A stretch of 64,000 bases of DNA from Embleya hyalina (GCF_003967355.1 NZ_BIFH01000013.1:802651-866650); one strand, 5' to 3'. Numbered from the stretch's first letter, positions 28,311 through 38,166 are shown. Notes: generated by a model from the letters alone, not told the origin. Numbers and translations are program-made.

Positions 28311-29081
28311 TCACACCATGCCTCCGTTGGCGCGCAGGACCTGGCCGTTCACCCAGTGCCCGGCCGGGCCGGTGAGGAAGGCGACGACGCGCGCGATGTC
28401 CTCGGGCGTGCCCAGCCGTTCCAGCGGCGGGGCCTTGGCGAGCAGGTCGATCTGCTCGGGGGTCTTGCCGTCGAGGAACAGGTCGGTGGCGGTGGGTCCG
28501 GGGGCGACGGTGTTCACCGTGACGTCCCGCCCGCGCAGTTCGCGGGCGAGGATCAGCGTGAGCGATTCGACGGCCGCCTTGCTGGCCGCGTACGCACCGT
28601 ACGTGGGGAATCGGGTGCCGACCACGGAGGTGGAGAACCCCACGAACGACCCGCCCGCGCGCAACCGCCGGGCGGCCTGCCGGGCGACCACGAAGGTGCC
28701 GCGGATGTTGGTGCGGTACACGGCGTCCAGTACCGCCATGTCGAGGTCGGCGACGGGCGACAGGGCGAGCCGGCCGGCGCAGTTCACCACGACGTCCACG
28801 CCGCCGAACTCCCGCTCGGCTCGATCGAACAACTCGGCCACCGCGTGCTCGTCCGCCACGTCCGCCCGGACGCAGATCGCCCGCCCGCCGTCGGCGGTGA
28901 TCGTCGCCACCGTCTCCTCGGCGGCGACCGCGTCGCGGGCGTAGTTCACCACGACGGCAACGCCGTCCCGGGCGAGTTCGAGGGCGACGGCCCGGCCGAT
29001 GCCGCGTGATCCGCCGGTGACGACGGCGACGCGCACGGTCGACGGCGGGGGAGTGGTTTCCGTGGGCTGTTTCGTGTTCAT
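28311..29081 (-). CDS. SDR family NAD(P)-dependent oxidoreductase
   Basis: A 256-residue classical short-chain dehydrogenase: nucleotide-binding TGGSRGIG (about residues 22-29), NCAG (about 98), catalytic YGAYAASK (Tyr and Lys about 158 and 162), and a C-terminal WVNGQVLRANGGM. The serine before the Tyr is in STSVVG. The ATG at 29081 overlaps a GGAGGG that is too close; the GTG at 29090 is an alternative. A role in ketone or alcohol oxidoreduction is likely; substrate unknown. The LysR gene lies 106 bp downstream. Confidence 0.87.
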   Translation of the reverse strand: MNTKQPTETTPPPSTVRVAVVTGGSRGIGRAVALELARDGVAVVVNYARDAVAAEETVATITADGGRAICVRADVADEHAVAELFDRAEREFGGVDVVVNCAGRLALSPVADLDMAVLDAVYRTNIRGTFVVARQAARRLRAGGSFVGFSTSVVGTRFPTYGAYAASKAAVESLTLILARELRGRDVTVNTVAPGPTATDLFLDGKTPEQIDLLAKAPPLERLGTPEDIARVVAFLTGPAGHWVNGQVLRANGGMV

Positions 29082-29312
29082 GCCCTCCACGATGCGCGGC
29101 ACCGGCCGGCGGAACCAGGGGACGTCATCCCCCGGGTCGCCCGCCCGCCCGACCGGACGCACATGTGCCGAACCCACCCATGAAACGCATCGCCGCCGCC
29201 GAGTGTGGCCTGCTGTCGCCAGTGGCGAAGGCCGGCCGCCATCGAGCGATACCGGGGAGTAGAACCGAGTCGCGTCGTCGTGACGCGACTCGAACTCTCC
29301 CTGGGAGCAATG

Positions 29313-30530
29313 ATGTTCAGGCGAATACCCGGCAAGCTCGCGACCGCCGCCCTGGCTGCGGCGAGCATCTTGGTCACGGTTCCCGGCGCGGCCTCGGCGC
29401 AGGCCGACATCGCGCGGACGCCGTCCTCGGCCCCCGAAGGCCGCGTCGTGGCCGCGGCCCGTCCCATCCCGGGCCGGTACATCGTGGTTCTCCGCGAAGG
29501 CGCACACGGCGCGGCGGACGTACACGAGCGCTCCGTCGCGCTGGCCGGGTCGTACGGCGGCAAGGTGCGGCAGACGTACGGCTCCGCGTTGTCGGGGTAC
29601 GCCGCCGACATGAGCGAGAGCCAGGCGCGCCGGGTCGCCGCGGATCCGCGGGTCGCGTTCGTGGAGCAGGACGGTGTGGAGGAGGTCACCGACACGCAGA
29701 GCGACCCGCCGTCGTGGGGCCTGGATCGGGTGGACCAGGCGAAGCTGCCGCTCGATCGCAGCTACACCTACCCCAACGGGGCGGCGAACGTGACCGCCTA
29801 CGTGATCGACACCGGCATATGGGTGTCGCACGGTCAGTTCGAGGGGCGGGCGAGTGTCGGCTTCGACGCCGTCGGCGACGGCAACGACGGAATCGACTGC
29901 AACGGTCACGGGACCCACGTCGCGGGCATTCTCGGCGGCCGTGACTACGGCATCGCCAAGCAGGTCAAGCTGGTCGCGGTACGGGTGATCGGTTGTGGGA
30001 ACACGGGCAGCACGTCCACGACGATCCAGGGCGTCGACTGGGTGACGGCACACGCGACCAAGCCGGCCGTGGCCAACGTGAGCCTGCGCGGCGGGGTGAG
30101 CGCGGCCAAGGACGCGGCGTTCCGCAGGTCGATCGCGGCGGGGATCACCTATGTCGCCGGCTCGGGCAACGACAGCGCGAACGCCTGTGACTACTCGCCG
30201 GGTCGGATCCCCGAGGTGATCACGGTGCAAAGCTCCGACGCCTCCGATCGGCGGGCGTCCACCTCGAACTACGGCAAATGTACGGACCTGTTCGCTCCCG
30301 GGACGAACATCGTCTCGGCGTGGAAGGGTGGCGACACCGCCACGCGGACGGCCAGTGGAACGTCCATGGCGACGCCACATGTCACCGGCGCGGCGGCGAT
30401 CCATCTGTCCGCGCACCCCACCGCGACGCCGGCAGAGGTACAGGCGGCGTTGATCGACGCGGCCACGCCGGGCCGGATCACGAGCCCGGGTGCCGGGTCG
30501 CCGAACCGGCTCCTTCGGGTCGTCGGGTAG
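29313..30530 (+). CDS. S8 family subtilisin-like serine protease, secreted
   Basis: A 405-residue secreted protease of the proteinase K type. It has a signal peptide (cleavage near AASAQA), an I9 propeptide inhibitor (about residues 50-125, RYIVVLREGAHG...VAFVEQDG), and a catalytic domain with Asp in VIDTGI, His in GHGTHVAG and Ser in SGTSMATPHV. The oxyanion-hole Asn is in GSGNDSANACDYSPG. The second of two adjacent ATGs (29313) has the better GGGAG spacing. A strong terminator follows nine bases after the stop. Confidence 0.93.
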   Translation: MFRRIPGKLATAALAAASILVTVPGAASAQADIARTPSSAPEGRVVAAARPIPGRYIVVLREGAHGAADVHERSVALAGSYGGKVRQTYGSALSGYAADMSESQARRVAADPRVAFVEQDGVEEVTDTQSDPPSWGLDRVDQAKLPLDRSYTYPNGAANVTAYVIDTGIWVSHGQFEGRASVGFDAVGDGNDGIDCNGHGTHVAGILGGRDYGIAKQVKLVAVRVIGCGNTGSTSTTIQGVDWVTAHATKPAVANVSLRGGVSAAKDAAFRRSIAAGITYVAGSGNDSANACDYSPGRIPEVITVQSSDASDRRASTSNYGKCTDLFAPGTNIVSAWKGGDTATRTASGTSMATPHVTGAAAIHLSAHPTATPAEVQAALIDAATPGRITSPGAGSPNRLLRVVG

Positions 30531-30538
30531 AACGCTCT

Positions 30539-30571
30539 CGGGCGGGCGCCGCGCAACGCGGCGCCCGCCCG
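30539..30571. terminator. Perfect GC hairpin between convergent genes
   Basis: 15-bp perfect arms with a CAA loop, directly after the subtilisin stop and before the end of the convergent gene. Probably bidirectional. Confidence 0.72.
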
Positions 30572-30654
30572 ACGGCATGTCGGCGGCGACCCGACGCGGT
30601 CGCCGCCGACCTCGCGTCCCCCGCCGTGCCGCCCCGCGCCCGCGCCGCCCGGCC

Positions 30655-31473
30655 TCAGGGCACCGCGGGGACGCGCTCGCTCAACGCGCGGGCCAGGTGC
30701 ACGTCGGTGCCGAGCGGCCGGGTCTCGACCCACCAGCGGGCACGCCATTGCCCGTTGCCGTGTGCGCACGCCGCGGCGCAGGTCATGAGCAGCGCGAGTC
30801 GGGGCACGCTGATCCAGTGTCCGGCGGGCGGTCGACGGCACGGGCATCGGCGTCCGCCGGAACGGATCGCGGCGGCGACGCTGTGGTTGTACAGGCCGAC
30901 CAGGCGCAGTACGTCGGACTCCGCGAGCCGGGTCGACGGCTGGTCCGAGGCCTCCCAGGCGTGGACCAGCAGGTCGGCCAGGGCGTATCCCAGCGGCGCG
31001 AGGGTCGGTGCGCCGCCGAGTCGTCCGGGGCGCGGGTCGACGGCGATGGTGATCGGGCCCCGGTCGTCGAGCAGGGCGCTCTCGATGTCGTCGATGGTGC
31101 GGTTCCGCGCGAGGGTGCCGCACAGCAGGGGTTCGGCGTCGAGCGTGGCGCGGACCGCTAGCCGTCGGGCGGCGTACCCGAACTCGGGTATGTCCCAGCG
31201 GTGTCGGCGACCGGTCGGGATCGCGAGTGCGACGCCGGGGACGGCGTGCGCGCCGAACACCCGGTGGATGCGCGAATCGGCGAGGCCCAGTCGGATCGTG
31301 CTCTCGTCGAGGTCGGCGCGCTCGTGCCGGGTGACGTTGCCCGCGCCGGTCAGGGCGTCGAGGAGGTCGTAGTACGCCTCGGACACGAGTGTCGGATCCG
31401 GACTCGCGGCATCGACCGGTACCGATACCGGGGCCGCGGGTCGGGCGGCGGGGGAAGTGGGGTGATGGGTCAC
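30655..31473 (-). CDS. Hypothetical protein (272 aa)
   Basis: A soluble protein with no signal peptide, starting at a GTG with GGGAGAC upstream. It contains SEAYYDLLDALTGAGNVTRHERADLDESTIRLGLADSRIHRVFGAHAV near the N-terminus, a strand-rich middle (GPITIAVDPRPGRLGG), and a Cys/Arg cluster GGRRCPCRRPP around residue 205 that could bind metal. The C-terminal third is helical. No family recognised. It converges on the subtilisin gene. Confidence 0.65.
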   Translation of the reverse strand: MTHHPTSPAARPAAPVSVPVDAASPDPTLVSEAYYDLLDALTGAGNVTRHERADLDESTIRLGLADSRIHRVFGAHAVPGVALAIPTGRRHRWDIPEFGYAARRLAVRATLDAEPLLCGTLARNRTIDDIESALLDDRGPITIAVDPRPGRLGGAPTLAPLGYALADLLVHAWEASDQPSTRLAESDVLRLVGLYNHSVAAAIRSGGRRCPCRRPPAGHWISVPRLALLMTCAAACAHGNGQWRARWWVETRPLGTDVHLARALSERVPAVP

Positions 31474-32306
31474 GGTCGTCTCCCGAGGTGTCGCGGTGGG
31501 CGGGGCGGCGCGGTGGAGTCGGCCGGTCGATCCGACGGGCGGGTGGCGAACGCGGCGACGGGGGTGCGAGGCGTGGTACGCGCGACGGTCCCGCCGTGCG
31601 GGCGCAATGGGCGGCCCGGCCCGCGCGATGGACGGCGGCGCGGGCCGGGCCGGTCGGGGGCGGCGTTCTCGGACGAGAGGCCGCAAGCGGGGTCGGTCAC
31701 GCCGCGGACCGTTCCTCCGCGACCTCGGGCGCGACGGGGAGCCCGTACGTGCCGACGCGGCGGTCGGCCCGCGCTCGGACCGGTCGGGAAGCCACCGGTG
31801 TGGGACCGCTGAACCGCGAGGGACGGAGGGAGGACTGCCGCGACGACGACCGTGGTCGACTTTCGCACCCGTGTGCGCACCTCTGCTCCGATCGGAAGGA
31901 CCACTACGCCCGACGTCATGCGGGATGCGTAGGTCTACTCCCCATTCCGGGCCCACGGCGGCACAGGTTCGCCAGTGACTCGAATGCGCGTTCCGTGTCG
32001 ATGCGGCGCTCCGCGCGACCCCGGCGAGTACGAACGGCCGGGCGGGCAAGGACTTGATCGACGCCTACCACGTGGGCGAGCGCTCGGAGGACGACAACGA
32101 CGAGCCGGCCGCCGTCCCCCGCACCGCGACCCGGGGTCGGCGGCGGAACCCCGGGTGCGGAGGGACGAGCGGGTGTCCCCGGCCGCCGGTGTCGGTGCGC
32201 GAGAACGTCCGGCGGTGCCGCGTCGGCCTCGTCCACGCACGTCCGGATCGGCGCGCGGATCCTGCGGCACCACGGCCGGCCGGCCGGGTGTGCGTGTGTG
32301 TCGTGG
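31474..32306. other. Long intergenic region, only a weak coding-like stretch
   Basis: About 830 bp with no firm gene. From a TTG at 32054 on the plus strand there is a short acidic stretch (LIDAYHVGERSEDDNDEPAAV) with good coding bias that then degrades into Arg/Pro-rich sequence; it may be a gene relic. Nothing else is supported. Confidence 0.4.
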
Positions 32307-33659
32307 TCAGTGGGTCATCGTGCGGATCAGCTTCTTGTTGACGAACTCCTCCATCCCGAGGCGACCCAACTCGCGGCCGAAGCCGGAGCGTTTGATCCCG
32401 CCGAACGGCAACTCCGCACCGTCGCCCCGGACACCGTTGACGAAGACCATGCCGGCCTCCATCCGGTCCGCCACCCGCCGAGCCTGTTCGGGGTCGGTGG
32501 TGAAGACATAGGAACCCAGGCCGTACGGCGTGTCGTTCGCGATGCGGATGGCCTCCTCTTCATCGGCCGCCGGGAAGATCATCGCCACCGGGCCGAAGAG
32601 TTCCTGCCGGGCGATGTCGTGCCGGGTCGTGACGCCGGTGAGGACGGCGGCGGGGAAGTAGGCTCCCTGCCTGGTTCCCGCGCCGACCAGTGTGGCGCCC
32701 TGGGCCACGGCGGCGTCGACCTGCCGGCCGAGGTGTTCGGCGGCGGCCGCGGAGGCCAGGGGGGCGCCGGTCGAGTGGGCGAGAAGTCGCTCGGTGAACC
32801 CGGCGACGAAGTCGGGGTAGAGGTCCTCCGCGATCACGAACCGTTTGGCGGCGTTGCAGGCCTGGCCGGTGTTGTCCAGGCGAGCGGCGACCGCGCATTC
32901 CACCACGGCGTCCAGGTCGTCGGTCGAGAGCAGGACGAACGGATCGGAACCACCGAGTTCGAGGACGACCTTCTTGAGGTGGCGGCCGGCGAGTTCCGCG
33001 ACGGCGGCGCCGGCCCGCTCGGAGCCGGTCAGCGAGACGCCTCGCACGCGCGGGTCGGCGATCACCCCGGCGATCTGCTCGTTGGTGGCATAGACGTTGA
33101 CGTAGGCGCCGAAGGGGAAGCCCGCGTCGGTGAAGATCCGCTCCAACGCGGCCGCGGAGGCCGGGCACTGCGGTGCGTGCTTGAGCACGATGGTGTTGCC
33201 GGCCGCGAGGTTCGGGGCGGCGAAGCGGGCGACCTGGTAGGCCGGGAAGTTCCACGGCATGATCCCCAGGAGCACGCCGACCGGGCTCGGGCGCAGCACC
33301 GCCTCGCCCTGTCCGGCAGCGAGCGGAATCGGCTCGTCGGCGAGGAAGCGCGCGGCGTTGTGGGCGTAGTAGGTGTAGATGTCCACGCAGAAGTCGATCT
33401 CGGCTTCGGCTTCGGCCGGGGGTTTGCCCATCTCCCGCACGATGCCGGCGGCCAACTCGGCGCGGCGCTCGCGGTGCAGGGCGGCGACCTCGGTCAGGAG
33501 CGCCGCACGTTCGCCCACGGTGGTCTCCCGGGCCCGGTCGGCGGCCTCCTGGGCGGCGGCGAGCGCGGCCTCGACCTGTGCGTCGGTGGCGGTCGGGTAG
33601 GTGGCCACGACCCGGCCGGTCGCGGGGTCGGTGACGGTGTACGGATGCCGCTCGGGCAT
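32307..33659 (-). CDS. NAD(P)-dependent aldehyde dehydrogenase, succinate-semialdehyde type
   Basis: A 450-residue aldehyde dehydrogenase with the oxyanion Asn in MPWNFP, general base Glu in VLELGGSDPFVLL, catalytic Cys in NTGQACNAAKR, and C-terminal PFGGIKRSGFGRELG. The GGSDPFVLL signature and length resemble GabD1-type succinate-semialdehyde dehydrogenases. The ATG at 33659 has AAGGAG eight bases upstream. It lies 55 bp after an amidohydrolase and near a permease and alcohol dehydrogenase, suggesting it oxidises an aldehyde released from a nitrogen-containing nutrient. Confidence 0.9.
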   Translation of the reverse strand: MPERHPYTVTDPATGRVVATYPTATDAQVEAALAAAQEAADRARETTVGERAALLTEVAALHRERRAELAAGIVREMGKPPAEAEAEIDFCVDIYTYYAHNAARFLADEPIPLAAGQGEAVLRPSPVGVLLGIMPWNFPAYQVARFAAPNLAAGNTIVLKHAPQCPASAAALERIFTDAGFPFGAYVNVYATNEQIAGVIADPRVRGVSLTGSERAGAAVAELAGRHLKKVVLELGGSDPFVLLSTDDLDAVVECAVAARLDNTGQACNAAKRFVIAEDLYPDFVAGFTERLLAHSTGAPLASAAAAEHLGRQVDAAVAQGATLVGAGTRQGAYFPAAVLTGVTTRHDIARQELFGPVAMIFPAADEEEAIRIANDTPYGLGSYVFTTDPEQARRVADRMEAGMVFVNGVRGDGAELPFGGIKRSGFGRELGRLGMEEFVNKKLIRTMTH

Positions 33660-33714
33660 GTCGGGCTCCTTCTCGATGATGGGTGCGAGCACGGGACGGG
33701 GCCGTGTGTCGGGC

Positions 33715-35391
33715 TCAACCGGCCCGGTACTCGCGTCGTCCGCCGATCCAGGTTTCCCGGACGCCGATCGCGGCGATGTCCTCGGGCGCGGTGGCGTACG
33801 GGTCCTTCGCGAGCACCGCGAAGTCGGCGCGCTTGCCCGCCCGCAGCGAGCCGAGGTCGTCCTCGCGGCCGATCGCCCGGGCCGCGTTGAGGGTATGGGC
33901 GCGTAGCGCGGTGTCGACGTCGATCAGCAGCCGGTCCGGGCCGAGCCGTACCCCGCGACGGGTGACCCGGGTGGTGGCCGCCTGGATTGCCTCCAGGGGG
34001 CGCGGCTCGGCGACGGGGGCGTCGGAGCTGATGGTGACCGGTACCCCGGCCGCGACGAACTCCCCGAGCGGGTTGAACCTTTCGCCCGGTGTACCGATCG
34101 CCGCGGTGACCCCCTCGCCCCAGTTGTAGTGGTGCTGCGGCTGGTTGACGGGGAGAACGCCGAGCTCGGCCATCCGGGCGATCTGCTCCCCGTCGGGAAG
34201 TCCACAATGCTCGATCCGGTGGCGGGCGTCGGAGTCCGGGCGTTCGGCCAGCGCGGCCTCGACCGCGTCGAGCACCATGCCGATCGCGGTCGGGGACTGC
34301 GCGTGGGTCGCCGTCTGCAGGCCGGCGGCGTGCGCCGAACGCAGCAGCTCGCGATACTCCCGCGGCGAGTGGTACAGCTGCCCCTTGCGGCACGGGTCGG
34401 CGAGATAGCCCTCGGGGAAGTACGCGGTCCAGCCGCCCAGGGTGCCGTCCGCGTACAGCTTGATGCCGGTCACCGCGAGCCGGTCGTTGCCGAACGCTCC
34501 GTGCAGGCCGAGGTCCAGGGCGCTCCTGAGCAGGTGGGAGAGCAGGTACATGTTGATCCGCAGCTTGAGATCCCCGGCCTCGGCCACCCGCAGATAGGTG
34601 TCGAACTCGCGACTCGACACCTGGGCGTCACCGATCGCGGTGACGCCACCGCGCAGGAAGTCGTCCTGTGCGGCCACCAGTTGCCGCATGTGCTCGGCGG
34701 GCGCGTCGGCGAGGTGGAAGTTCGGTCCGTGATGGCCGATCTTGACCCCACCCACCCCGGTGAGCACGTTGCACGCGGCGTCCGAGATCTCCCCGGTCAA
34801 CTCGCCGTCCGCGTCCCGGAAGAACTCCCCGCCCTCGGGATTCGGGATGTCGCGGGTCACGCCGTGGACGGCGAAGGTGTGGCTGTTCACCACGCCGCCG
34901 TGGCCCGAGGCGTTCATGACGTACACCTCGCGGTCGACGGCGACCCGGTCCAGCTCGAACCGGGTCGGATGCCGCCGCTCGCGCAGATTCCGGTGCTCGT
35001 AGCCGTAGCCGCGTACCGGAAGGCCGCGCGGTGTGCGGGCCGCCGCCTCACGGAGCAGCGCCACCATCGCCGGGATGTCGGCGGCCCGGTCCGGGCCGCA
35101 GTCGACCCAGGTCATCAACTGGCCGTGCATCAGCGGATGCGCGTGCGCGTCGACGAACCCGGGGACGACGACCCCGGAGAGCCGCCGTCGGTGCGCCACG
35201 GCGCCGAATCCCAGCTCGGCGAGGTGGGCCCGGCACTGCTCGACGGTACCGACCGCGACGATGTCGGGCCCAACGACCGCCAGCGCCTCGACGACGGGAT
35301 GTCCGGCCTCCATGGTGTGGATACGGTCGGCGGTCACGATGACGGGCTCGAACGAGCGCACATCGGGGTGGAACGTGTTCGGCTTGCGCAT
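33715..35391 (-). CDS. YtcJ-type amidohydrolase
   Basis: A 558-residue amidohydrolase of the YtcJ/NfdA group, in which members hydrolyse N-substituted formamides or related amides. Metal ligands are seen in VDAHAHP (HxH, about 88-90), TATHAQ, RIEHCG and SSDAPV. The K-like residue lies in GIKLYADGTLGGWTA. The start at 35391 has AGGA seven bases ahead. It is placed between an NCS1 permease and an aldehyde dehydrogenase, so it probably performs the first step on an imported amide or cyclic ureide. Confidence 0.87.
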   Translation of the reverse strand: MRKPNTFHPDVRSFEPVIVTADRIHTMEAGHPVVEALAVVGPDIVAVGTVEQCRAHLAELGFGAVAHRRRLSGVVVPGFVDAHAHPLMHGQLMTWVDCGPDRAADIPAMVALLREAAARTPRGLPVRGYGYEHRNLRERRHPTRFELDRVAVDREVYVMNASGHGGVVNSHTFAVHGVTRDIPNPEGGEFFRDADGELTGEISDAACNVLTGVGGVKIGHHGPNFHLADAPAEHMRQLVAAQDDFLRGGVTAIGDAQVSSREFDTYLRVAEAGDLKLRINMYLLSHLLRSALDLGLHGAFGNDRLAVTGIKLYADGTLGGWTAYFPEGYLADPCRKGQLYHSPREYRELLRSAHAAGLQTATHAQSPTAIGMVLDAVEAALAERPDSDARHRIEHCGLPDGEQIARMAELGVLPVNQPQHHYNWGEGVTAAIGTPGERFNPLGEFVAAGVPVTISSDAPVAEPRPLEAIQAATTRVTRRGVRLGPDRLLIDVDTALRAHTLNAARAIGREDDLGSLRAGKRADFAVLAKDPYATAPEDIAAIGVRETWIGGRREYRAG

Positions 35392-35425
35392 GGAATATGT
35401 CCTGGGTGTGTGTACGGGGTCGAGG

Positions 35426-36988
35426 TCAGGCGCCGCGTGGGGCGATGGGTTCGGGCCGCGCCCGGCGGACCGGGACCCAGTCCGGCTGGTTGCCGTCGAC
35501 GACGTAGGACGGCTGCGGGACGAACCGCGCGACGGCCACCGAGAGCAGGAACGAGGAGCCGAGTGCCACCGCGATGCTGATGTCGGTGCCGCCGACGAGG
35601 GAGGCGAACGGTCCGACGAAGTGGCCGGGCAGGCTGACGAACATCAGCGACAGCGCCGCGGAGATCAGGTACGAGGCCGTGGTCGGCACGTTCCAGCCGT
35701 GCCGGTACCAGTAGACGCCGCCCCGCTGACGGCGGTTGAAGACGTGCAGGTCGTCGACGGCGTACCAGCCGCCCCGCGTGACATAGCCGACGATCATGAC
35801 GACCATCCAGGGCACGGTGCAGATGACGACCAGGGTGGAGAGCGTGGAGACGGTGCCGACCATTTCGAAGGCGAACTTGCCGACGAAGATCAACACCGTG
35901 GCAAGCGCGGCGATCACCAGCGTCGACGCGACCCGGCCGAGCCGGGGCACGATGCTGGAGAAGTCCAGGCCGGTGCCGTACAGCAGGCTGGTACCGGTGG
36001 ACAGGCCCCCGGCGACGGCGATCACGCCCAGCGGCAGGAAGAACCAGCTCGGGGCCAGGGCGATCAGACCGCCCACGTAGTCACCCGAGGCGATCGTGTC
36101 CGGTTGCCGCGTGGCGATCGCGCTCGCCGTGAACAGGCCGAAGCCGAAGGCCACCAGGGGAGCCACACCCGCGCCGAACACGGCCCCCATCAACCTGCGC
36201 GAGGGGACGTTCTTCGACACGTAGCGGGAGTAGTCGCCGAGGAACGCGCCGAAGGAGATCGGGCAGGACATCGCGATCAACACCGAACCGATGAAGGCGC
36301 CCAGGAACGACGGGTCCGACCAGCGATCCGCGCCGGACCCGAAAGAACCTCCGACGCCGCCGTCGAACCCGGGGGCGTAGGCCGCCACGCCCAGGACGAA
36401 CAGAACGCCGACGACCGCGGGGACGATCCGGTTCAGCATGACCAGCAGGCGGTAGCCGAAGACGCAGATCGTGATGGTCATCAGCGTCAGCAGCGCGTAC
36501 GAGACCGCCGTCAGCCACGTCGACGGTTCCGCACCGGTCAGCCGGGACACGGTGCCCGCCAGCGCGTCGCCCGCGGTCCACACGGCCAGCGCCAGGAAGG
36601 TGAAGGCGGTCAGCAGCGACAGGAACGATCCGATGATCCGGCCGTGCACACCGAAGTGCGCGGACGACGCGACGGCGTTGTTCGTGCCGGTCTGACGGCC
36701 GAACAGCACCATCGGCGCGAGCACGAGGGAGCCGAGCAGCACCCCCGCGCACACGGCCACGAGCCCGTCGGCGAAGCTCAGCCCGAGCAGGACGGGAAAG
36801 CTGCCGAGCAGGGCGGTCGAGATGCTGTTCGCACCCCCGAAGACCACCGAGAAGACGTCCTTCGGCCTCGACCAGCGTTCGTCGTCGGGAACGGTGTCGA
36901 TGCCGCGCGACTCGACGGTCAGCGTGGCGGGAGTGGCGGGCGCGGGCGGGACAGGCCCGGGCGTCCGCGCCGCGTGCTCTTGCAGCAT
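35426..36988 (-). CDS. NCS1 family permease (cytosine/purine/allantoin type)
   Basis: A 520-residue 12-helix nucleobase:cation symporter-1. Characteristic parts are FGGANSISTALLGSFPVLLGLSF (first helix, substrate and sodium site), VASSAHFGVHG, CPISFGAFLGDYSRYV and SGDYVGGLIALAP. The N-terminus has a 55-residue hydrophilic leader. It imports a nucleobase-like or ureide compound, which would then be used by the amidohydrolase downstream (34 bp gap). It is divergent from a two-domain Lrp regulator. The ATG at 36988 was chosen by family length; its ribosome site is weak. Confidence 0.88.
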   Translation of the reverse strand: MLQEHAARTPGPVPPAPATPATLTVESRGIDTVPDDERWSRPKDVFSVVFGGANSISTALLGSFPVLLGLSFADGLVAVCAGVLLGSLVLAPMVLFGRQTGTNNAVASSAHFGVHGRIIGSFLSLLTAFTFLALAVWTAGDALAGTVSRLTGAEPSTWLTAVSYALLTLMTITICVFGYRLLVMLNRIVPAVVGVLFVLGVAAYAPGFDGGVGGSFGSGADRWSDPSFLGAFIGSVLIAMSCPISFGAFLGDYSRYVSKNVPSRRLMGAVFGAGVAPLVAFGFGLFTASAIATRQPDTIASGDYVGGLIALAPSWFFLPLGVIAVAGGLSTGTSLLYGTGLDFSSIVPRLGRVASTLVIAALATVLIFVGKFAFEMVGTVSTLSTLVVICTVPWMVVMIVGYVTRGGWYAVDDLHVFNRRQRGGVYWYRHGWNVPTTASYLISAALSLMFVSLPGHFVGPFASLVGGTDISIAVALGSSFLLSVAVARFVPQPSYVVDGNQPDWVPVRRARPEPIAPRGA

Positions 36989-37012
36989 GGCACCACGTCT
37001 TTCTGGGACTTT

Positions 37013-37031
37013 CCGATCTGGGGAAGATCGG
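37013..37031. promoter_or_regulatory. Inverted repeat CCGATCT-GGGGA-AGATCGG upstream of NCS1 permease
   Basis: Perfect 7+7 inverted repeat 25 bp ahead of the permease start, in the divergent region with the Lrp gene. It could be an operator or a 5'-UTR hairpin that masks the ribosome site. Confidence 0.45.
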
Positions 37032-37185
37032 CACAGGGTACGCACGGGTCGCGGCGCGCGACAACGGCGATATATTCGCCGGAACACCAGGTCATGGCGT
37101 TCTTGTACGCCCAGCCCATCAAAATGGAACGACTGGGGTGCACAGCCACCCCGCGACTGATTTTTCGTTCAAGGATCGAACCGAA

Positions 37186-37200
37186 GAATCCTTGGGATTC
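37186..37200. promoter_or_regulatory. Inverted repeat GAATCC-TTG-GGATTC before Lrp gene (site 1)
   Basis: Perfect 6+6 repeat 19 bp before the Lrp start. It is embedded in ACCGAAGAATCCTTGGGATT, which resembles a second site at 38165-38184 (ACCGAAGACTCTTCGGATT) apart from single-base changes and one indel. The pairing supports autoregulation by the Lrp protein. Confidence 0.5.
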
Positions 37201-37218
37201 CCGACGGAAGGCGCGTCG

Positions 37219-38118
37219 ATGTTGTCGGACGCCGAACTGGACACCCGCCTCTTCGGCCTGCTCCGCGAGGACGGCAGGGCCGGATACACCCACCTGGGAC
37301 AACTCATCGGCGTACCGAGGGCGCGGGTCGCCGACCGGGTACGCGCGCTGCTCGCCTCCGCGGACCTGCAGATCGTCACGTCCGTCGACCCGGCGATCCT
37401 CGGCGTGCGCACCATCGCCCATCTCTCCCTCACCCTCGACGTGGCGGTGCTCCCCTTCCTCGACGCACTGCGCCCCGCACCCGAGGTGGTGCTGGCGTCG
37501 GCGGTCGCCGGTCGCTTCGACGCCGTCGTCGAGGTCCGGGTGCCGACGCCGGAACATCTCGCCGAGACGCTCCGCCGCATCCGCGCGAAGCCGGGAGTTC
37601 GCACGGTGGAGGCGCTCATGTACCTCGGCGCCTCGCGCGGCTACCGGCACGTGCGCCCGGCCGGGCCGCCTCCCGTGGTCGACGATCTCGATCTGGCCCT
37701 CATCGAACTGCTGCGCCGCGACGGCCGTCGCTCGTATCGCGAACTCGCCGAGGAGGTGGGGCGGTCCGCCGGAGCCGTCCGCACCCGTGTCCGGGCACTC
37801 CTGGACCGGGGGGCCATCCGCATCGAGGCGATCACCGGAACCGCCGACAGCTCCGGCCGGCTGGCCGGTGTCGGTCTCCGACTCGGCGACGCCGACCCGG
37901 AGGAGGTGGTCGACCGCCTCGCCCTGCTGCCCGGCACCCACTTCGCGGTGCCCACGCTCGGCCGGTTCGACGTGGTCGCCACCATCCGCGGCGATTCGGC
38001 ACGCCTTCTCCAGGCGCGCCTCGACGAACTGCGGTGCACCACCGGGGTCCGTGCGATCGAGTCCTGGATCCACCTCGACGTACGCAAGGAACGCTACGAA
38101 TGGCCGGTCGAGCCGTGA
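37219..38118 (+). CDS. Lrp/AsnC two-domain transcriptional regulator
   Basis: A 299-residue tandem AsnC protein: helix-turn-helix 1 at about residues 5-45 (DTRLFGLLREDGRAGYTHLGQLIGVPRARVADRVRALL), AsnC-like domain, helix-turn-helix 2 at about 155-200 (ALIELLRRDGRRSYRELAEEVGRSAGAVRTRVRALL), second AsnC-like domain. It begins at an ATG with GGAAGG seven bases upstream. Divergent from the NCS1 permease operon and upstream of the alcohol dehydrogenase, with related inverted repeats on both sides, it is the likely regulator of this catabolic locus. Confidence 0.9.
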   Translation: MLSDAELDTRLFGLLREDGRAGYTHLGQLIGVPRARVADRVRALLASADLQIVTSVDPAILGVRTIAHLSLTLDVAVLPFLDALRPAPEVVLASAVAGRFDAVVEVRVPTPEHLAETLRRIRAKPGVRTVEALMYLGASRGYRHVRPAGPPPVVDDLDLALIELLRRDGRRSYRELAEEVGRSAGAVRTRVRALLDRGAIRIEAITGTADSSGRLAGVGLRLGDADPEEVVDRLALLPGTHFAVPTLGRFDVVATIRGDSARLLQARLDELRCTTGVRAIESWIHLDVRKERYEWPVEP

Positions 38119-38124
38119 AGAACA

Positions 38125-38142
38125 TTCGGGACAAGTCCCGAA
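38125..38142 (+). terminator. Inverted repeat TTCGGGAC-AA-GTCCCGAA after Lrp gene
   Basis: Perfect 8+8 repeat starting 7 bp after the Lrp stop codon. It can fold as a 7-bp stem with a 4-nt loop (terminator) or act as an operator for the next gene; the short loop makes both readings possible. Confidence 0.45.
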
Positions 38143-38166
38143 CGGATATGCAGCCGAAGCCTTTCA

